A DNA stretch of 64,000 bases from Candidatus Zhuqueibacterota bacterium. Lineage in GTDB: Bacteria; Zhuqueibacterota; Zhuqueibacteria; Residuimicrobiales; Krinioviventaceae. The notes beneath the pieces were generated by a model, which was not told the origin of the DNA, did no database searches, and worked only from the letters and a program-made list of their open reading frames with translations. Both the position numbers and the translations under genes were made by a program. The stretch lies in NCBI GenBank assembly GCA_016928775.1, contig JAFGKD010000089.1, forward strand, positions 1 to 64,000, in the 5' to 3' direction. Below are positions 38,241 through 47,799 of the stretch, piece by piece (the stretch's first letter is position 1; every line of letters starts with the position of its first letter).

Positions 38241-39167
38241 ATGAATCGACGCGATTTCTTCAAAACCGGCGGCTGCCTGGTGGGTGCATCACTTTTTGGC
38301 GGATGCGCTACCTGGCATTCACACGACAAACCACATAATTTTTCCTTCTGTTTGAACACCAGCACGATACGGGGGCAAAAGCTTGGTCTTGTCAAAGAGA
38401 TCGAGACAGCGGCGCAAGCCGGATTTAGCGGCATCGAAATCTGGATGCGCGACTTGCAAACATTTGTCAAGGACGGCGGTGCGTCGCGCGATATCCAAAA
38501 GCTGGCACACGATCTCGGAATTCGAATCGAGAATGCCATAAGTTTTCCGCGCTGGATCGTTGATGATAAAACCGAACGCGCGTTAGCACTGGAGCAAGCA
38601 AAGAACGAGATGGCATTGTTGGCTGACATCGGCTGTCCTCGAATAGCGGCACCGCCGGTCGGCGCCACAGCAACGCCTGGACTCGATGTGCGCCAGGCGG
38701 CCGAACGCTATCGTGCCCTGTTGGAGCTCGGTGATGAAATGGGCGTGACACCGCAACTGGAATTGTGGGGCTTTTCCGCCAATCTCCATTCTCTCGGGGA
38801 TGTATTGTACGTCGCCGCCGAAGCGGGACACCCCAAAGCTGGCTTGCTTCTGGATGTTTATCACATCTACAAAGGCGGCTCGGATTTTAACGGCCTCAAA
38901 TTAATCAGCGGTGATGCGATATCGGTGTTTCATATCAATGATTATCCCGCTGAACCGGTGCGCGCGGACATCAAGGATGCGGATCGTCTCTATCCCGGCG
39001 ATGGCATCGCGCCGCTCACCCAGATACTTGCGGATTTGAATAATAAAAACAAGCCCATCATCTTGTCACTCGAAATCTTCCGGCAAGATTTATGGAGCAG
39101 AGATGCCCTTGAAGTCGCCCGCATCGGGCTTGAAAAAATGCTGCTTGCGGTTTCCAAAATTGTTTAA
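38241..39167 (+). CDS. Sugar phosphate isomerase/epimerase-like (xylose isomerase-like TIM barrel), Tat/lipobox leader
   Basis: MNRRDFFKTGGCLVGASLFGGCA (twin-Arg then Cys); LLLDVYHIYKGGSDFN, FHINDYPAEP, PGDGIAPL. Confidence 0.82.
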   Translation: MNRRDFFKTGGCLVGASLFGGCATWHSHDKPHNFSFCLNTSTIRGQKLGLVKEIETAAQAGFSGIEIWMRDLQTFVKDGGASRDIQKLAHDLGIRIENAISFPRWIVDDKTERALALEQAKNEMALLADIGCPRIAAPPVGATATPGLDVRQAAERYRALLELGDEMGVTPQLELWGFSANLHSLGDVLYVAAEAGHPKAGLLLDVYHIYKGGSDFNGLKLISGDAISVFHINDYPAEPVRADIKDADRLYPGDGIAPLTQILADLNNKNKPIILSLEIFRQDLWSRDALEVARIGLEKMLLAVSKIV

Positions 39168-39178
39168 AGGAGAATTGT

Positions 39179-40465
39179 ATGAGTATAAATCGCCGTCTTT
39201 TCATCAAAGCGACAACAGCCTCCGCAGTGGCTGGGCCACTTTTGCTGAATGCGCAAAAAGTAAAGACTTACAAAACCGCCGTCATCGGCACGGGATGGTG
39301 GGCGATGAATATAACCCGTGAAGCCGTTGCCTCCGGTCAGTGTCGTATTGTCGGCCTGTGCGATGTCGACCAAAACCAGCTGGCCATCGCTCGGAAAAAA
39401 CTCTCCGAGATGACCAGTGACGATCCAAAGCATTACACGGACTTTCGTGACATGCTGAAAAAGGAAAAACCTGAAATCGTCATCGTCGCCACGCCGGATC
39501 ATTGGCATGCGCTACCGACCATCGCGGCTATTCAATCCGGCGCGGACGTCTATGTCGAAAAGCCGATCTGTCATACCATCAATGAAGGGGTGGCCATGGT
39601 CAAAGCGGCGCGCGAGTATGAACGCGTCGTCCAGGTTGGCACGCATCGCCGCGTGTCGCCGCACAATATGGCAGCCATAAAATTCCTGAAAGAAGGTGGT
39701 GCCGGCACGGTCGGTATGATTCGTACCTTTGTGCACTATGATGGTGGACCGGGCAAACCCACACCGGATTCGGATATTCCGGAGGGACTGGATTGGGATT
39801 TTTGGTGCGGCCCCGCTCCATACCATCCGTTCAATGAACGAATGCACCCGCGCGGCTTTCGGTCATTTCTGGATTTTGCCAACGGCCAGCTTGGCGATTG
39901 GGGCATTCACTGGGTCGATCATATCTTGTGGTGGTCGGAAGAAAAATATCCCACATCTGTGCATTCGATCGGCGCGCGGCATATCGTACAGGATAATACG
40001 GATGTGCCTGACACGCAGATCGTCACCTATGAGTTCGAGGATTTCACCGCAACCTGGGAACATCGCCGCTACGGCGGTAATGATGCGGAAAAGCACCGCC
40101 TTGGTATCTATTTTTACGGTACCAAGGGCATCGTGCATATTGGCTGGCACGATGGCTGGACCTTTTATCCCACCGGCAGAAACGCGCAGATTTATCACGA
40201 GGAGCCGCAACTGCACAAACCGGACGACCAAAATATCCAGGAGCTATGGACCAACTTTTTATCCTGCATCAAATCACGAACAAAACCGATCTGCGATATC
40301 GAAATCGGGCACCGCTCGACGAATCTGAGCTTGCTCGGTATGCTCTCCGCCAAACTCGGGCGCAGCATCAAATGGGACGGCGAAAAAAATATCATCCCCG
40401 ATGATCCGGAGGCCAATCGCCTCCTGAAACGCGACTATCGCCCCCCCTGGATTTACCCTGTCTGA
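39179..40465 (+). CDS. Gfo/Idh/MocA family oxidoreductase, Tat leader
   Basis: MSINRRLFIKATTASAVAGPLLL; TAVIGTGWWAMNI, ATPDHWHALPTIAAIQSGADVYVEKPICH, VGTHRRVSP. Confidence 0.92.
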   Translation: MSINRRLFIKATTASAVAGPLLLNAQKVKTYKTAVIGTGWWAMNITREAVASGQCRIVGLCDVDQNQLAIARKKLSEMTSDDPKHYTDFRDMLKKEKPEIVIVATPDHWHALPTIAAIQSGADVYVEKPICHTINEGVAMVKAAREYERVVQVGTHRRVSPHNMAAIKFLKEGGAGTVGMIRTFVHYDGGPGKPTPDSDIPEGLDWDFWCGPAPYHPFNERMHPRGFRSFLDFANGQLGDWGIHWVDHILWWSEEKYPTSVHSIGARHIVQDNTDVPDTQIVTYEFEDFTATWEHRRYGGNDAEKHRLGIYFYGTKGIVHIGWHDGWTFYPTGRNAQIYHEEPQLHKPDDQNIQELWTNFLSCIKSRTKPICDIEIGHRSTNLSLLGMLSAKLGRSIKWDGEKNIIPDDPEANRLLKRDYRPPWIYPV

Positions 40466-40487
40466 TCACAAATAAGGACAAAGAATC

Positions 40488-41939
40488 ATGTGCAATAATC
40501 ATCTCATTCTTCGCCTCAGCCTTAGCCTCAGCCTTTTAATTTTCACCTGTGTTCCGATACACCGGCAAAATAACGCGGACCGCATACAACCCTGGCCGCA
40601 CAATCCAAAATACTGGCAGTACAAGGGTGCGCCCGTCCTGCTGGTTGGCGGCACCAAAGATGACAATCTTTTTCAATTACCTGATTTGGAGCAGCACCTG
40701 GATTCATTGGCACAAATTGGCGGCAATTATATTCGCAACACCATGAGCTCACGTGTGAATCGAGGCTGGGAGATTTATCGATTCAAGCAACTGGAAAACG
40801 GACAATACGATCTCGCGCAATGGAACGACGACTATTGGACTCGTTTTCAAAACATGCTGCAGTGGACCTATGAGCGCGATATCATTGTACAGATTGAAGT
40901 GTGGGATCGTTTTGATTATTCCCGGGATGAGTGGCTGACATGCCCGTGGAATCCAGAAAATAACATCAATTACAGTTTTGAAGAGACCGGCTTTGCGCCC
41001 GAATATCCGAAACATCCCTCCAGCGATCTGCAGCCATTCTTTCACTCCATACCCGGAATGGACAAATATGATACAAAATACGATATTTTTCGACTCTATC
41101 AGGAAAAATTCGTCGATAAACTGCTCAGCTATAGCCTCGATTTTCCCAATGTGCTTTATTGCATGAATAATGAAACATCCACCTCCTCAAAGTGGGGGCA
41201 ATACTGGATGAAATACATTCGGGATCAGGCGCAGAAAAAAAGTGTTACGGTTTATGTGACGGATATGTTCGATGATTTTTGGCAGGGAGAAGAGTCTGAC
41301 AACGTTGAATTGGTTTTTAGCGCTCCCGAGCTCTACGCCTTCGTCGATATCTCGCAGGTCAACAGCCGCAACTTTGGCCAACAGCATTGGGATCGGCTGC
41401 GCTGGCTGCACGATCAAGTCAAGGATTTTCCGCGCCCTCTCAATAACACAAAAATATACGGCGGTAACGAAACCCCCTGGGGATCTGGCACCAACAAGGA
41501 CGGGATTGAGCGAATGTGGCGGCACGTCATTGGCGGCAGTGCGAGTATGCGGCATCATCGCCCACCGACGGGCTGCGGATTGAATGCGCACGCCATCGCC
41601 TCCATAAAAGCGATACGAAAAATGGAAACGCTAGTCAAAATGTGGGATCTCGAGCCCCATATGGAGTTACTCGCCAATCGCGAAGACAATGAAGCCTATG
41701 TCGCGGCCAAACCCGGCACCGCTTATGCCGTTTATTTTCCCGAGACCGGCACCGTTGATCTCGATATGCGCCATGTCGAGGATGATACAGTAAAGTTATT
41801 TTGGATAAATATTTCCACCGGTGAATGGGGTGATACATCGCTGGTCAATTTCCAGGAAAAAATAAGACTACAGACACCCTCCAACGAAAGTTGGGTTGCG
41901 ATTGTGCTGAGAAAAGGAGTCGACAATGAGAATCACTAA
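40488..41939 (+). CDS. Putative TIM-barrel glycoside hydrolase with C-terminal collagen-binding-like domain (DUF4038/GH140-like)
   Basis: VLLVGGTKDDNLFQLPDLEQHLDSLAQIGGNYIRNTMSSR, VLYCMNNETS, C-term NEAYVAAKPGTAYAVYFPETGTVDLD. Confidence 0.6.
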   Translation: MCNNHLILRLSLSLSLLIFTCVPIHRQNNADRIQPWPHNPKYWQYKGAPVLLVGGTKDDNLFQLPDLEQHLDSLAQIGGNYIRNTMSSRVNRGWEIYRFKQLENGQYDLAQWNDDYWTRFQNMLQWTYERDIIVQIEVWDRFDYSRDEWLTCPWNPENNINYSFEETGFAPEYPKHPSSDLQPFFHSIPGMDKYDTKYDIFRLYQEKFVDKLLSYSLDFPNVLYCMNNETSTSSKWGQYWMKYIRDQAQKKSVTVYVTDMFDDFWQGEESDNVELVFSAPELYAFVDISQVNSRNFGQQHWDRLRWLHDQVKDFPRPLNNTKIYGGNETPWGSGTNKDGIERMWRHVIGGSASMRHHRPPTGCGLNAHAIASIKAIRKMETLVKMWDLEPHMELLANREDNEAYVAAKPGTAYAVYFPETGTVDLDMRHVEDDTVKLFWINISTGEWGDTSLVNFQEKIRLQTPSNESWVAIVLRKGVDNENH

Positions 41940-44900
41940 CATTTTTTTCTTTTTATGCGTTTTTGTATCCAGCTTGTTCTCGCAAACAAAATTATTGCGT
42001 TTTCCGGATATTCACCAAGATCAGGTTGTCTTTTGCTACGCCGGCGATCTGTGGAAAGTATCGGCTAACGGCGGCACAGCGATTCGGCTGACAGCGCATC
42101 CGGGGCAGGAATTATTTCCAAAATTCTCGCCGGATGGTCAGTGGGTTGCTTTCACCGGCCAGTATGACGGGGATGAGCAGGTCTATGTGATGCCGGCGAG
42201 TGGTGGCATGCCGCAACAATTAACCTATTATCCGGCACAAGGACCTTTGGCACCACGCTGGGGCTACGATCATCAGGTCTACGGCTGGACACCCGATGGC
42301 GATAAAGTCTTTTTTCGCTCGTTGCGCGATGCCAATGGCGGCAGTGTGGAGACAGCGCTTTATACGGTGGCAAAAAATGGCGGATTGCCGCAAAAGCTTC
42401 CCATGCCGACATCCGGCGCCGGGGATTTTTCCCCGGACGGCGAAAAGATGGTCTACTCCCCCCTGTTCCGCGATTTTCGCACCTGGAAACGTTACCAGGG
42501 CGGCTGGGCACAATATCTCTACATTTTTGATCTCAAAACACACGCGGCCAAACGAATAGCTTATAGCGAGCGCAGCGAACGCGATCCAATGTGGATTGGC
42601 GACACCATCTTTTTCGTTTCAGATCGCGATGCTACCTTGAATTTATACAGTTATGACATCCAGTCAGATAAAGTGAACCAACTGACGACCAACACATTGT
42701 GGGATGTGCGCTGGCCCTCATCCGATAATGTCAATCAAATTGTCTATGAATCCAATGGTGAACTGTTCATTTATTCGGTTGCGACAAAAAGTAACGTAAA
42801 AATTTCAATCAACGTGCCGGATGATGGTTTATGGAAGCGTCCTTCGCGCTACAGCGCAGCAAAAAACATTGAAGATTTTGAGCTATCGCCCAAAGGCGAG
42901 CGCGCCTTGTTCGTCGCCCGTGGTGATGTATTTTCAGCGCCGATAGAACATGGTCGTACGCTCAATCTGACGAATTCATCCAATGCGCACGACAAACTGG
43001 CGCGCTGGTCACCGGACGGGACAAAGATCGCCTATATCTCTGATGTCTCCGGTGAGGAGCAGCTTTATGTCATTGATCACGAGGCTAACGAAAAAGCGGA
43101 ACAACTGACAAAGGATTTTGCAGCCATGCTCACATCGCTCGCCTGGTCGCCTGATGGGATGCACATCGCGTTCACAGACAAAGACGGCGTGCTATACTTT
43201 GTCAACACGGAGACAAAAAAGGTGACCACAGTTGCAGATGATGAGTATGCCGGCGCCATTTATTATGACTGGTCACCAAACGGCGGTTATATTGCTCTCA
43301 CCCTGGGTAATGTGAATGGATTCAACTCGCTGTATATCTACAGCTTGGCAGAGGCAAAGCTGCATCGTATCACCGACGAATTTTTCAACGTTTATGATCC
43401 AACATGGGGCAGAAAAGGTGACTATCTTTATTTCTTATCGGATCGGTCATTCGCACCACAAATAAGCACCATCGAGTGGAATTACGCCTTGAATCGGGAG
43501 GTCGGTTTGTATGCCATGGCGCTTCGCCGGGATGTGAGCCATCCATTTGCTCCCAAAATCGATGAAGTGACGATCAACGAATCAGCGGGGGATGAAGAAA
43601 AAGAAAAATCGACCAAAGAAGAAGAAAAAGAAACCAAAAAAGAGCCGATTCAAATTGATTTTGCCGGTTTGGCGACGCGGGTGACACAAGTCCCGGTTGA
43701 ATTTGACAATTACTCAGGGCTTTCTGCTGTCGAAGATTTTCTCATTTATATCAAGCGTGGCGCGCCATTTTATGGGCGCGACAGCTATGCCGAATCCGGC
43801 CTGTACATTTTTGAATTAAAGGAGCGAAAAGAATCCACCCTGGTAGAAAAAGTAGGGAATTATGCCTTGAGCTTCGATGGTAAAAAGGTGCTGGTGCGTG
43901 ATAAAAATAGTTACAAGCTGTACGAAACCAAACCGGAAGCCAAAGATCCCAAAACGGTGTCAACGGATGGCCTATTGGTTGACCGAATTCCCGAGCAAGA
44001 ATGGGCGACGATTTTCAAGGAAGTATGGCGCCGCTATCGCGATTTTTTCTACGTCGAAAATATGCATGGTTACGATTGGCGTGCCATCGGTGCGCAATAT
44101 CAAACTTTGCTCACGCATGTGGCGCATCGTTCGGATCTCAACTATCTTTTGGGAGAAATGATCGCCGAGCTGAGTGTGGGACATGCTTATATTTCCGGCG
44201 GCGATTACGAGATACCGGATCGTCCCACAGTGGCATTACCCGGCGCACGCTTTGAATTAGATGAAAAGACGGGACGCTATCGCATCGCCAAAATATTCAC
44301 CGGTGACAATGAAGAGCCGCACTATCGTGCCCCGCTGACAGAAATAGGCGTGGATATTCAAGTTGGCGATTATATCCTGCAAATTGACGGTCACGATCTT
44401 AAAGCACCCGAAAATCCCTACAAATTGCTGCAACACAAAACCAATCCCGTCACACTGCTAATTGCTGCAGCTGCCGATGATAAAGAAACTCGAAAAGTGA
44501 CGTTCAATCCTGTCACCAGCGAAGCAAAATTGCTCTATAAAGAGTGGGTCGACAGCAATCGCCAAAAAGTCGCAGTAAAAACGGACAATCAAGTTGGTTA
44601 CATTCATATTCCGGATATGGGAGCCGATGGCATTTACGAATTCATCAAATGGTTTTACCCGCAAATTCGCAAACAAGGCATGGTCGTTGATGTTCGCTCA
44701 AACGGCGGCGGTAATGTGTCGCAGTGGTTGATCGAACGACTGGACAGCAAACTGTTAGGCACTCGCTTTGGCTATTATAATGATCACCCGCGAACATATC
44801 CCTACACTGTCTTTCATGGCCATCTCGCCTGTCTGCTGAATGAGACCTCTGCATCCGATGGAGATATATTCCCGCAACGGTTTCGGGATGCCGGATTGGG

Positions 44901-45195
44901 GCTTCTCATTGGCAAACGCTCCTGGGGTGGCGTTGTCGGTATCTCCGGAGTCGGACCTCTGCTCGATGGCGGAACGATTTATGTTCCACTGCAGGGCACA
45001 AACGACGTGAACGGCAACTGGATTATCGAAGGCTATGGTGTAAAACCGGATATTGAGGTGGAAAACGATCCCCGATCGGTCATTCAGGGTCGCGATCCCC
45101 AGTTGGAGCGGGCGGTGCAGGAAATTATGAAAAAAATCCAAACAGAACCCAAAGTGCTGCCAACCCGGCCGCCGGATCCAGTGAAAACGCGATGA
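41926..45195 (+). CDS. Tricorn-protease-like S41 peptidase (WD40/TolB-like propeller, PDZ, S41)
   Basis: FSPDGQWVAFTGQYDGDEQVYVMPASGGMPQQLT; VVDVRSNGGGNVSQW; LLNETSASDGDIFPQRFRDAGLG. Overlaps the upstream gene by 14 nt. Confidence 0.9.
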   Translation: MRITNIFFFLCVFVSSLFSQTKLLRFPDIHQDQVVFCYAGDLWKVSANGGTAIRLTAHPGQELFPKFSPDGQWVAFTGQYDGDEQVYVMPASGGMPQQLTYYPAQGPLAPRWGYDHQVYGWTPDGDKVFFRSLRDANGGSVETALYTVAKNGGLPQKLPMPTSGAGDFSPDGEKMVYSPLFRDFRTWKRYQGGWAQYLYIFDLKTHAAKRIAYSERSERDPMWIGDTIFFVSDRDATLNLYSYDIQSDKVNQLTTNTLWDVRWPSSDNVNQIVYESNGELFIYSVATKSNVKISINVPDDGLWKRPSRYSAAKNIEDFELSPKGERALFVARGDVFSAPIEHGRTLNLTNSSNAHDKLARWSPDGTKIAYISDVSGEEQLYVIDHEANEKAEQLTKDFAAMLTSLAWSPDGMHIAFTDKDGVLYFVNTETKKVTTVADDEYAGAIYYDWSPNGGYIALTLGNVNGFNSLYIYSLAEAKLHRITDEFFNVYDPTWGRKGDYLYFLSDRSFAPQISTIEWNYALNREVGLYAMALRRDVSHPFAPKIDEVTINESAGDEEKEKSTKEEEKETKKEPIQIDFAGLATRVTQVPVEFDNYSGLSAVEDFLIYIKRGAPFYGRDSYAESGLYIFELKERKESTLVEKVGNYALSFDGKKVLVRDKNSYKLYETKPEAKDPKTVSTDGLLVDRIPEQEWATIFKEVWRRYRDFFYVENMHGYDWRAIGAQYQTLLTHVAHRSDLNYLLGEMIAELSVGHAYISGGDYEIPDRPTVALPGARFELDEKTGRYRIAKIFTGDNEEPHYRAPLTEIGVDIQVGDYILQIDGHDLKAPENPYKLLQHKTNPVTLLIAAAADDKETRKVTFNPVTSEAKLLYKEWVDSNRQKVAVKTDNQVGYIHIPDMGADGIYEFIKWFYPQIRKQGMVVDVRSNGGGNVSQWLIERLDSKLLGTRFGYYNDHPRTYPYTVFHGHLACLLNETSASDGDIFPQRFRDAGLGLLIGKRSWGGVVGISGVGPLLDGGTIYVPLQGTNDVNGNWIIEGYGVKPDIEVENDPRSVIQGRDPQLERAVQEIMKKIQTEPKVLPTRPPDPVKTR

Positions 45196-45200
45196 TGAAA

Positions 45201-45292
45201 ATGTGAAACGTGAAACGGCAAACGTGAGACGAAAAACTAAGCCTATTATTATCAGAAGGCGCGTCTCACGTTTCACGTCTGACGTTTCACGT
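45201..45292. repeat. Long imperfect inverted repeat of GTGAAACG-type motif
   Basis: Arms 45201-45231 and 45262-45292 pair at 26/31 positions around a 30 nt loop. Confidence 0.85.
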
Positions 45293-45334
45293 ACCAGTTG
45301 CCGAAAAAGTCAGCCTCATTCAGGAGCCATGCTT

Positions 45335-47482
45335 ATGAAGTATTTTATTTTTATTTTGCTTATGACTTGCCCTTTGCTTTTCGCCGGCGAGTACGATGTG
45401 CTCTCTGATTGGCTCATTTATTCAGATGTTGAAAATTCTCTGTATCACTATTATGCGAACAGAGCGTTTGCTTGCCTGGCAGAACGTCGAGCCCACATTT
45501 CCAAGCTAACAACATTAGCTGACTGGCAAAATCGGCAAGCCGAGATACGTGCGACATTGTACAGAATCGTCGGTCCCTTTCCGCACAAAACGCCGCTGAA
45601 ACCCAGGATCACCGGCACGTTTGAGCATGACGATATGGTCATTGAGAAAATAGTTTATGAATCACAGCCGGGATTTTATGTCACAGCGTGTCTTTTTTTG
45701 CCGAAAGAGCGGGAGAATAAAGCCCCGACAATCATTTACTGCAGCGGACATACAACCGAGGGTTTTCGCAGCGCAACGTACCAGCGTGTCATCCTCAATC
45801 TGGTGCAAAAGGGATTTATTGTTTTTGCATTTGATCCGATCGGCCAGGGTGAAAGATTGTTGTACTATGATCCGCAAACAAAAGCATCCAAAATTGGTGG
45901 ACCAACCAAAGAGCACTCTTATCCCGGGGCACAGTGTTTTTTAATTGGCAGCTCTCTTGCCAAGTATATGATCTGGGATGGCATTCGTGCGGTGGATTAT
46001 CTGTTATCACGAAACGAGGTGGACCCGACTCGCATCGGTATTACAGGCCGTTCCGGTGGCGGCACCCAGTCGGCTTATATCGCTGCCTTTGATGAACGGA
46101 TCACCGCCTCAGCGCCCGAGTGTTATATCACCAGTTTTCAGCGTTTGATCGAGTCCATCGGCCTGCAGGATGCCGAACAAAATCTTTATCATGGCCTGGC
46201 GAACGGCATTGACTTTGCGGATCTGCTTGAGGTACGGGCTCCCAAACCAACGCTCATTGTCGCGACAACGCGCGATTTTTTTAGCATTCAAGGAATGTAT
46301 GAAACCTTTCAAGAGGCGCGCTTGATTTATGATCAGTATGGTTTGTCAAAGAATATCAACTTTGCCGCAGATGACTCGACACATGCCTCAACCCGAAAAA
46401 ATCGCGAAGCGTTGTATGATTTTTTCATGCACACTTTTCAGGTCGCAGGAGATGTTAGCGACCAGGACGTCCAAATACTGTCAAATGAGGCGCTTTATGT
46501 TACGGATTCAGGTCAAGTGAGCACATCGTATTCGAGTGAAACCGTATTTAGCTTGAACAAAAAACAGACGGTGACATTATTATCCGATCTGGATAGTGTT
46601 CGTTTGTCGCCACACTATCCCAAAGCCATCATCGAACAGATCAGGAATCAGATTCGGCATATCCCCTCTGAAAAGCCTGAGCCGGTTTTTACGGGCAGAT
46701 TTACAAAGCACAATCTGCTGATCGAAAAATGGTTTCTCAAAAACAGGTACTATGTGACGCCCGTTTTGACGGTCAGACCAAATGACAATGTTGAGCATCC
46801 AGCGATTATTTACATCACGCCTCGTGGTAAGCAGGACGCATTGCAAAAAGAGTGGCTGCAGGAAGCTGTCGCTCGTGGCACTAAAATTATTATACCTGAT
46901 TTAATCGGTTATGGTGAAAGTGGCCCCGGAGATTTTCACGGTGACGCCTATGATTTTAAAGTGGGAAGTGGTGCCTATAATATATGGTTTTTTGGCCTGC
47001 AGCTCGATGAGAGCCTCGTCTATGTGCGCGTCCGTCAATTATTGGACCTTTTGAGCTATCTGCAGGGAACAAAAGAACAGGCGTCACCTAAATTAAGAAT
47101 CATCGGGGAGGGATTGGCCTGTACAGTCGTGCAATACACCGCGGCTCTCGAATCCTCCCTAGCCGACGTCGTTCTCCTGCAGCCGTTGTTATCGTATGCT
47201 TCACTTGTTGAAAACGAGTATTATGCGCCCGAGCTCATTCATGCAACAGTCCCTGGCGCTCTTGCCTATCATGACCTGAAGGATATCAATTGCTGCATAG
47301 CACCGCGAAATTTGATCATCATAAATCCGGTGGATCAGCACAACATGCCCTATTCTCACGCAACAGCCCCAGCAATAAAAAAATTCATCGAATATTATCA
47401 AAAGCCCAAATGGACCGGACATATCAAAATATATATCAATATTTCAAAACTAACTGTTGATTCAATGCTCAAAAATTTTTAG
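45335..47482 (+). CDS. Alpha/beta hydrolase, acetylxylan-esterase-like, secreted
   Basis: FAFDPIGQGERLLYYDP, GITGRSGGGTQSAYIAAFDERITASAPECYI (GxSGGG); signal peptide MKYFIFILLMTCPLLFAG; CAGGAG RBS. The track N-term (45203) is repeat-derived. Confidence 0.75.
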   Translation: MKYFIFILLMTCPLLFAGEYDVLSDWLIYSDVENSLYHYYANRAFACLAERRAHISKLTTLADWQNRQAEIRATLYRIVGPFPHKTPLKPRITGTFEHDDMVIEKIVYESQPGFYVTACLFLPKERENKAPTIIYCSGHTTEGFRSATYQRVILNLVQKGFIVFAFDPIGQGERLLYYDPQTKASKIGGPTKEHSYPGAQCFLIGSSLAKYMIWDGIRAVDYLLSRNEVDPTRIGITGRSGGGTQSAYIAAFDERITASAPECYITSFQRLIESIGLQDAEQNLYHGLANGIDFADLLEVRAPKPTLIVATTRDFFSIQGMYETFQEARLIYDQYGLSKNINFAADDSTHASTRKNREALYDFFMHTFQVAGDVSDQDVQILSNEALYVTDSGQVSTSYSSETVFSLNKKQTVTLLSDLDSVRLSPHYPKAIIEQIRNQIRHIPSEKPEPVFTGRFTKHNLLIEKWFLKNRYYVTPVLTVRPNDNVEHPAIIYITPRGKQDALQKEWLQEAVARGTKIIIPDLIGYGESGPGDFHGDAYDFKVGSGAYNIWFFGLQLDESLVYVRVRQLLDLLSYLQGTKEQASPKLRIIGEGLACTVVQYTAALESSLADVVLLQPLLSYASLVENEYYAPELIHATVPGALAYHDLKDINCCIAPRNLIIINPVDQHNMPYSHATAPAIKKFIEYYQKPKWTGHIKIYINISKLTVDSMLKNF

Positions 47483-47605
47483 TTTGCTTTATCTACAATA
47501 TTCTCTAATTTTTTGATAATTCGGGAATATTCTCTCCTTGATTTTTAGTTTATATCTTCAAAACGAGTATACCACAATAAATTGACGTTTTTGAGAAAAA
47601 CACCA

Positions 47606-47656
47606 CTAAATATAGACTTTTCCCTTGACAAAAAATATCCAAATCAATATATTGAT
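47606..47656 (+). promoter_or_regulatory. Candidate nrdJ promoter with NrdR-box-like sites
   Basis: TTGACA (47625-47630) - 17 nt - TATATT (47648-47653); CTAAATATAG (47606-47615) and CAATATATTG (47645-47654) match the NrdR core CWATATATWG at 9/10 and 10/10. Confidence 0.5.
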
Positions 47657-47799
47657 CCGGGTATGAATGGAAGGGTTGAGGGCAAATTTTAAGTATTATG
47701 CCCCGTCATAGATATACAATCATCACAAGCCTGGCAGCTCCAAGATGACACTTAAATCGTTTTCACAACCAACAATCACACTTTACTCATGGGGTGAAT

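Noticed and set aside
47483-47793. Cobalamin riboswitch before B12-dependent nrdJ
   Set aside because: Looked for a B12-box-like segment; none recognised by eye in the leader, only the promoter and NrdR-like sites.
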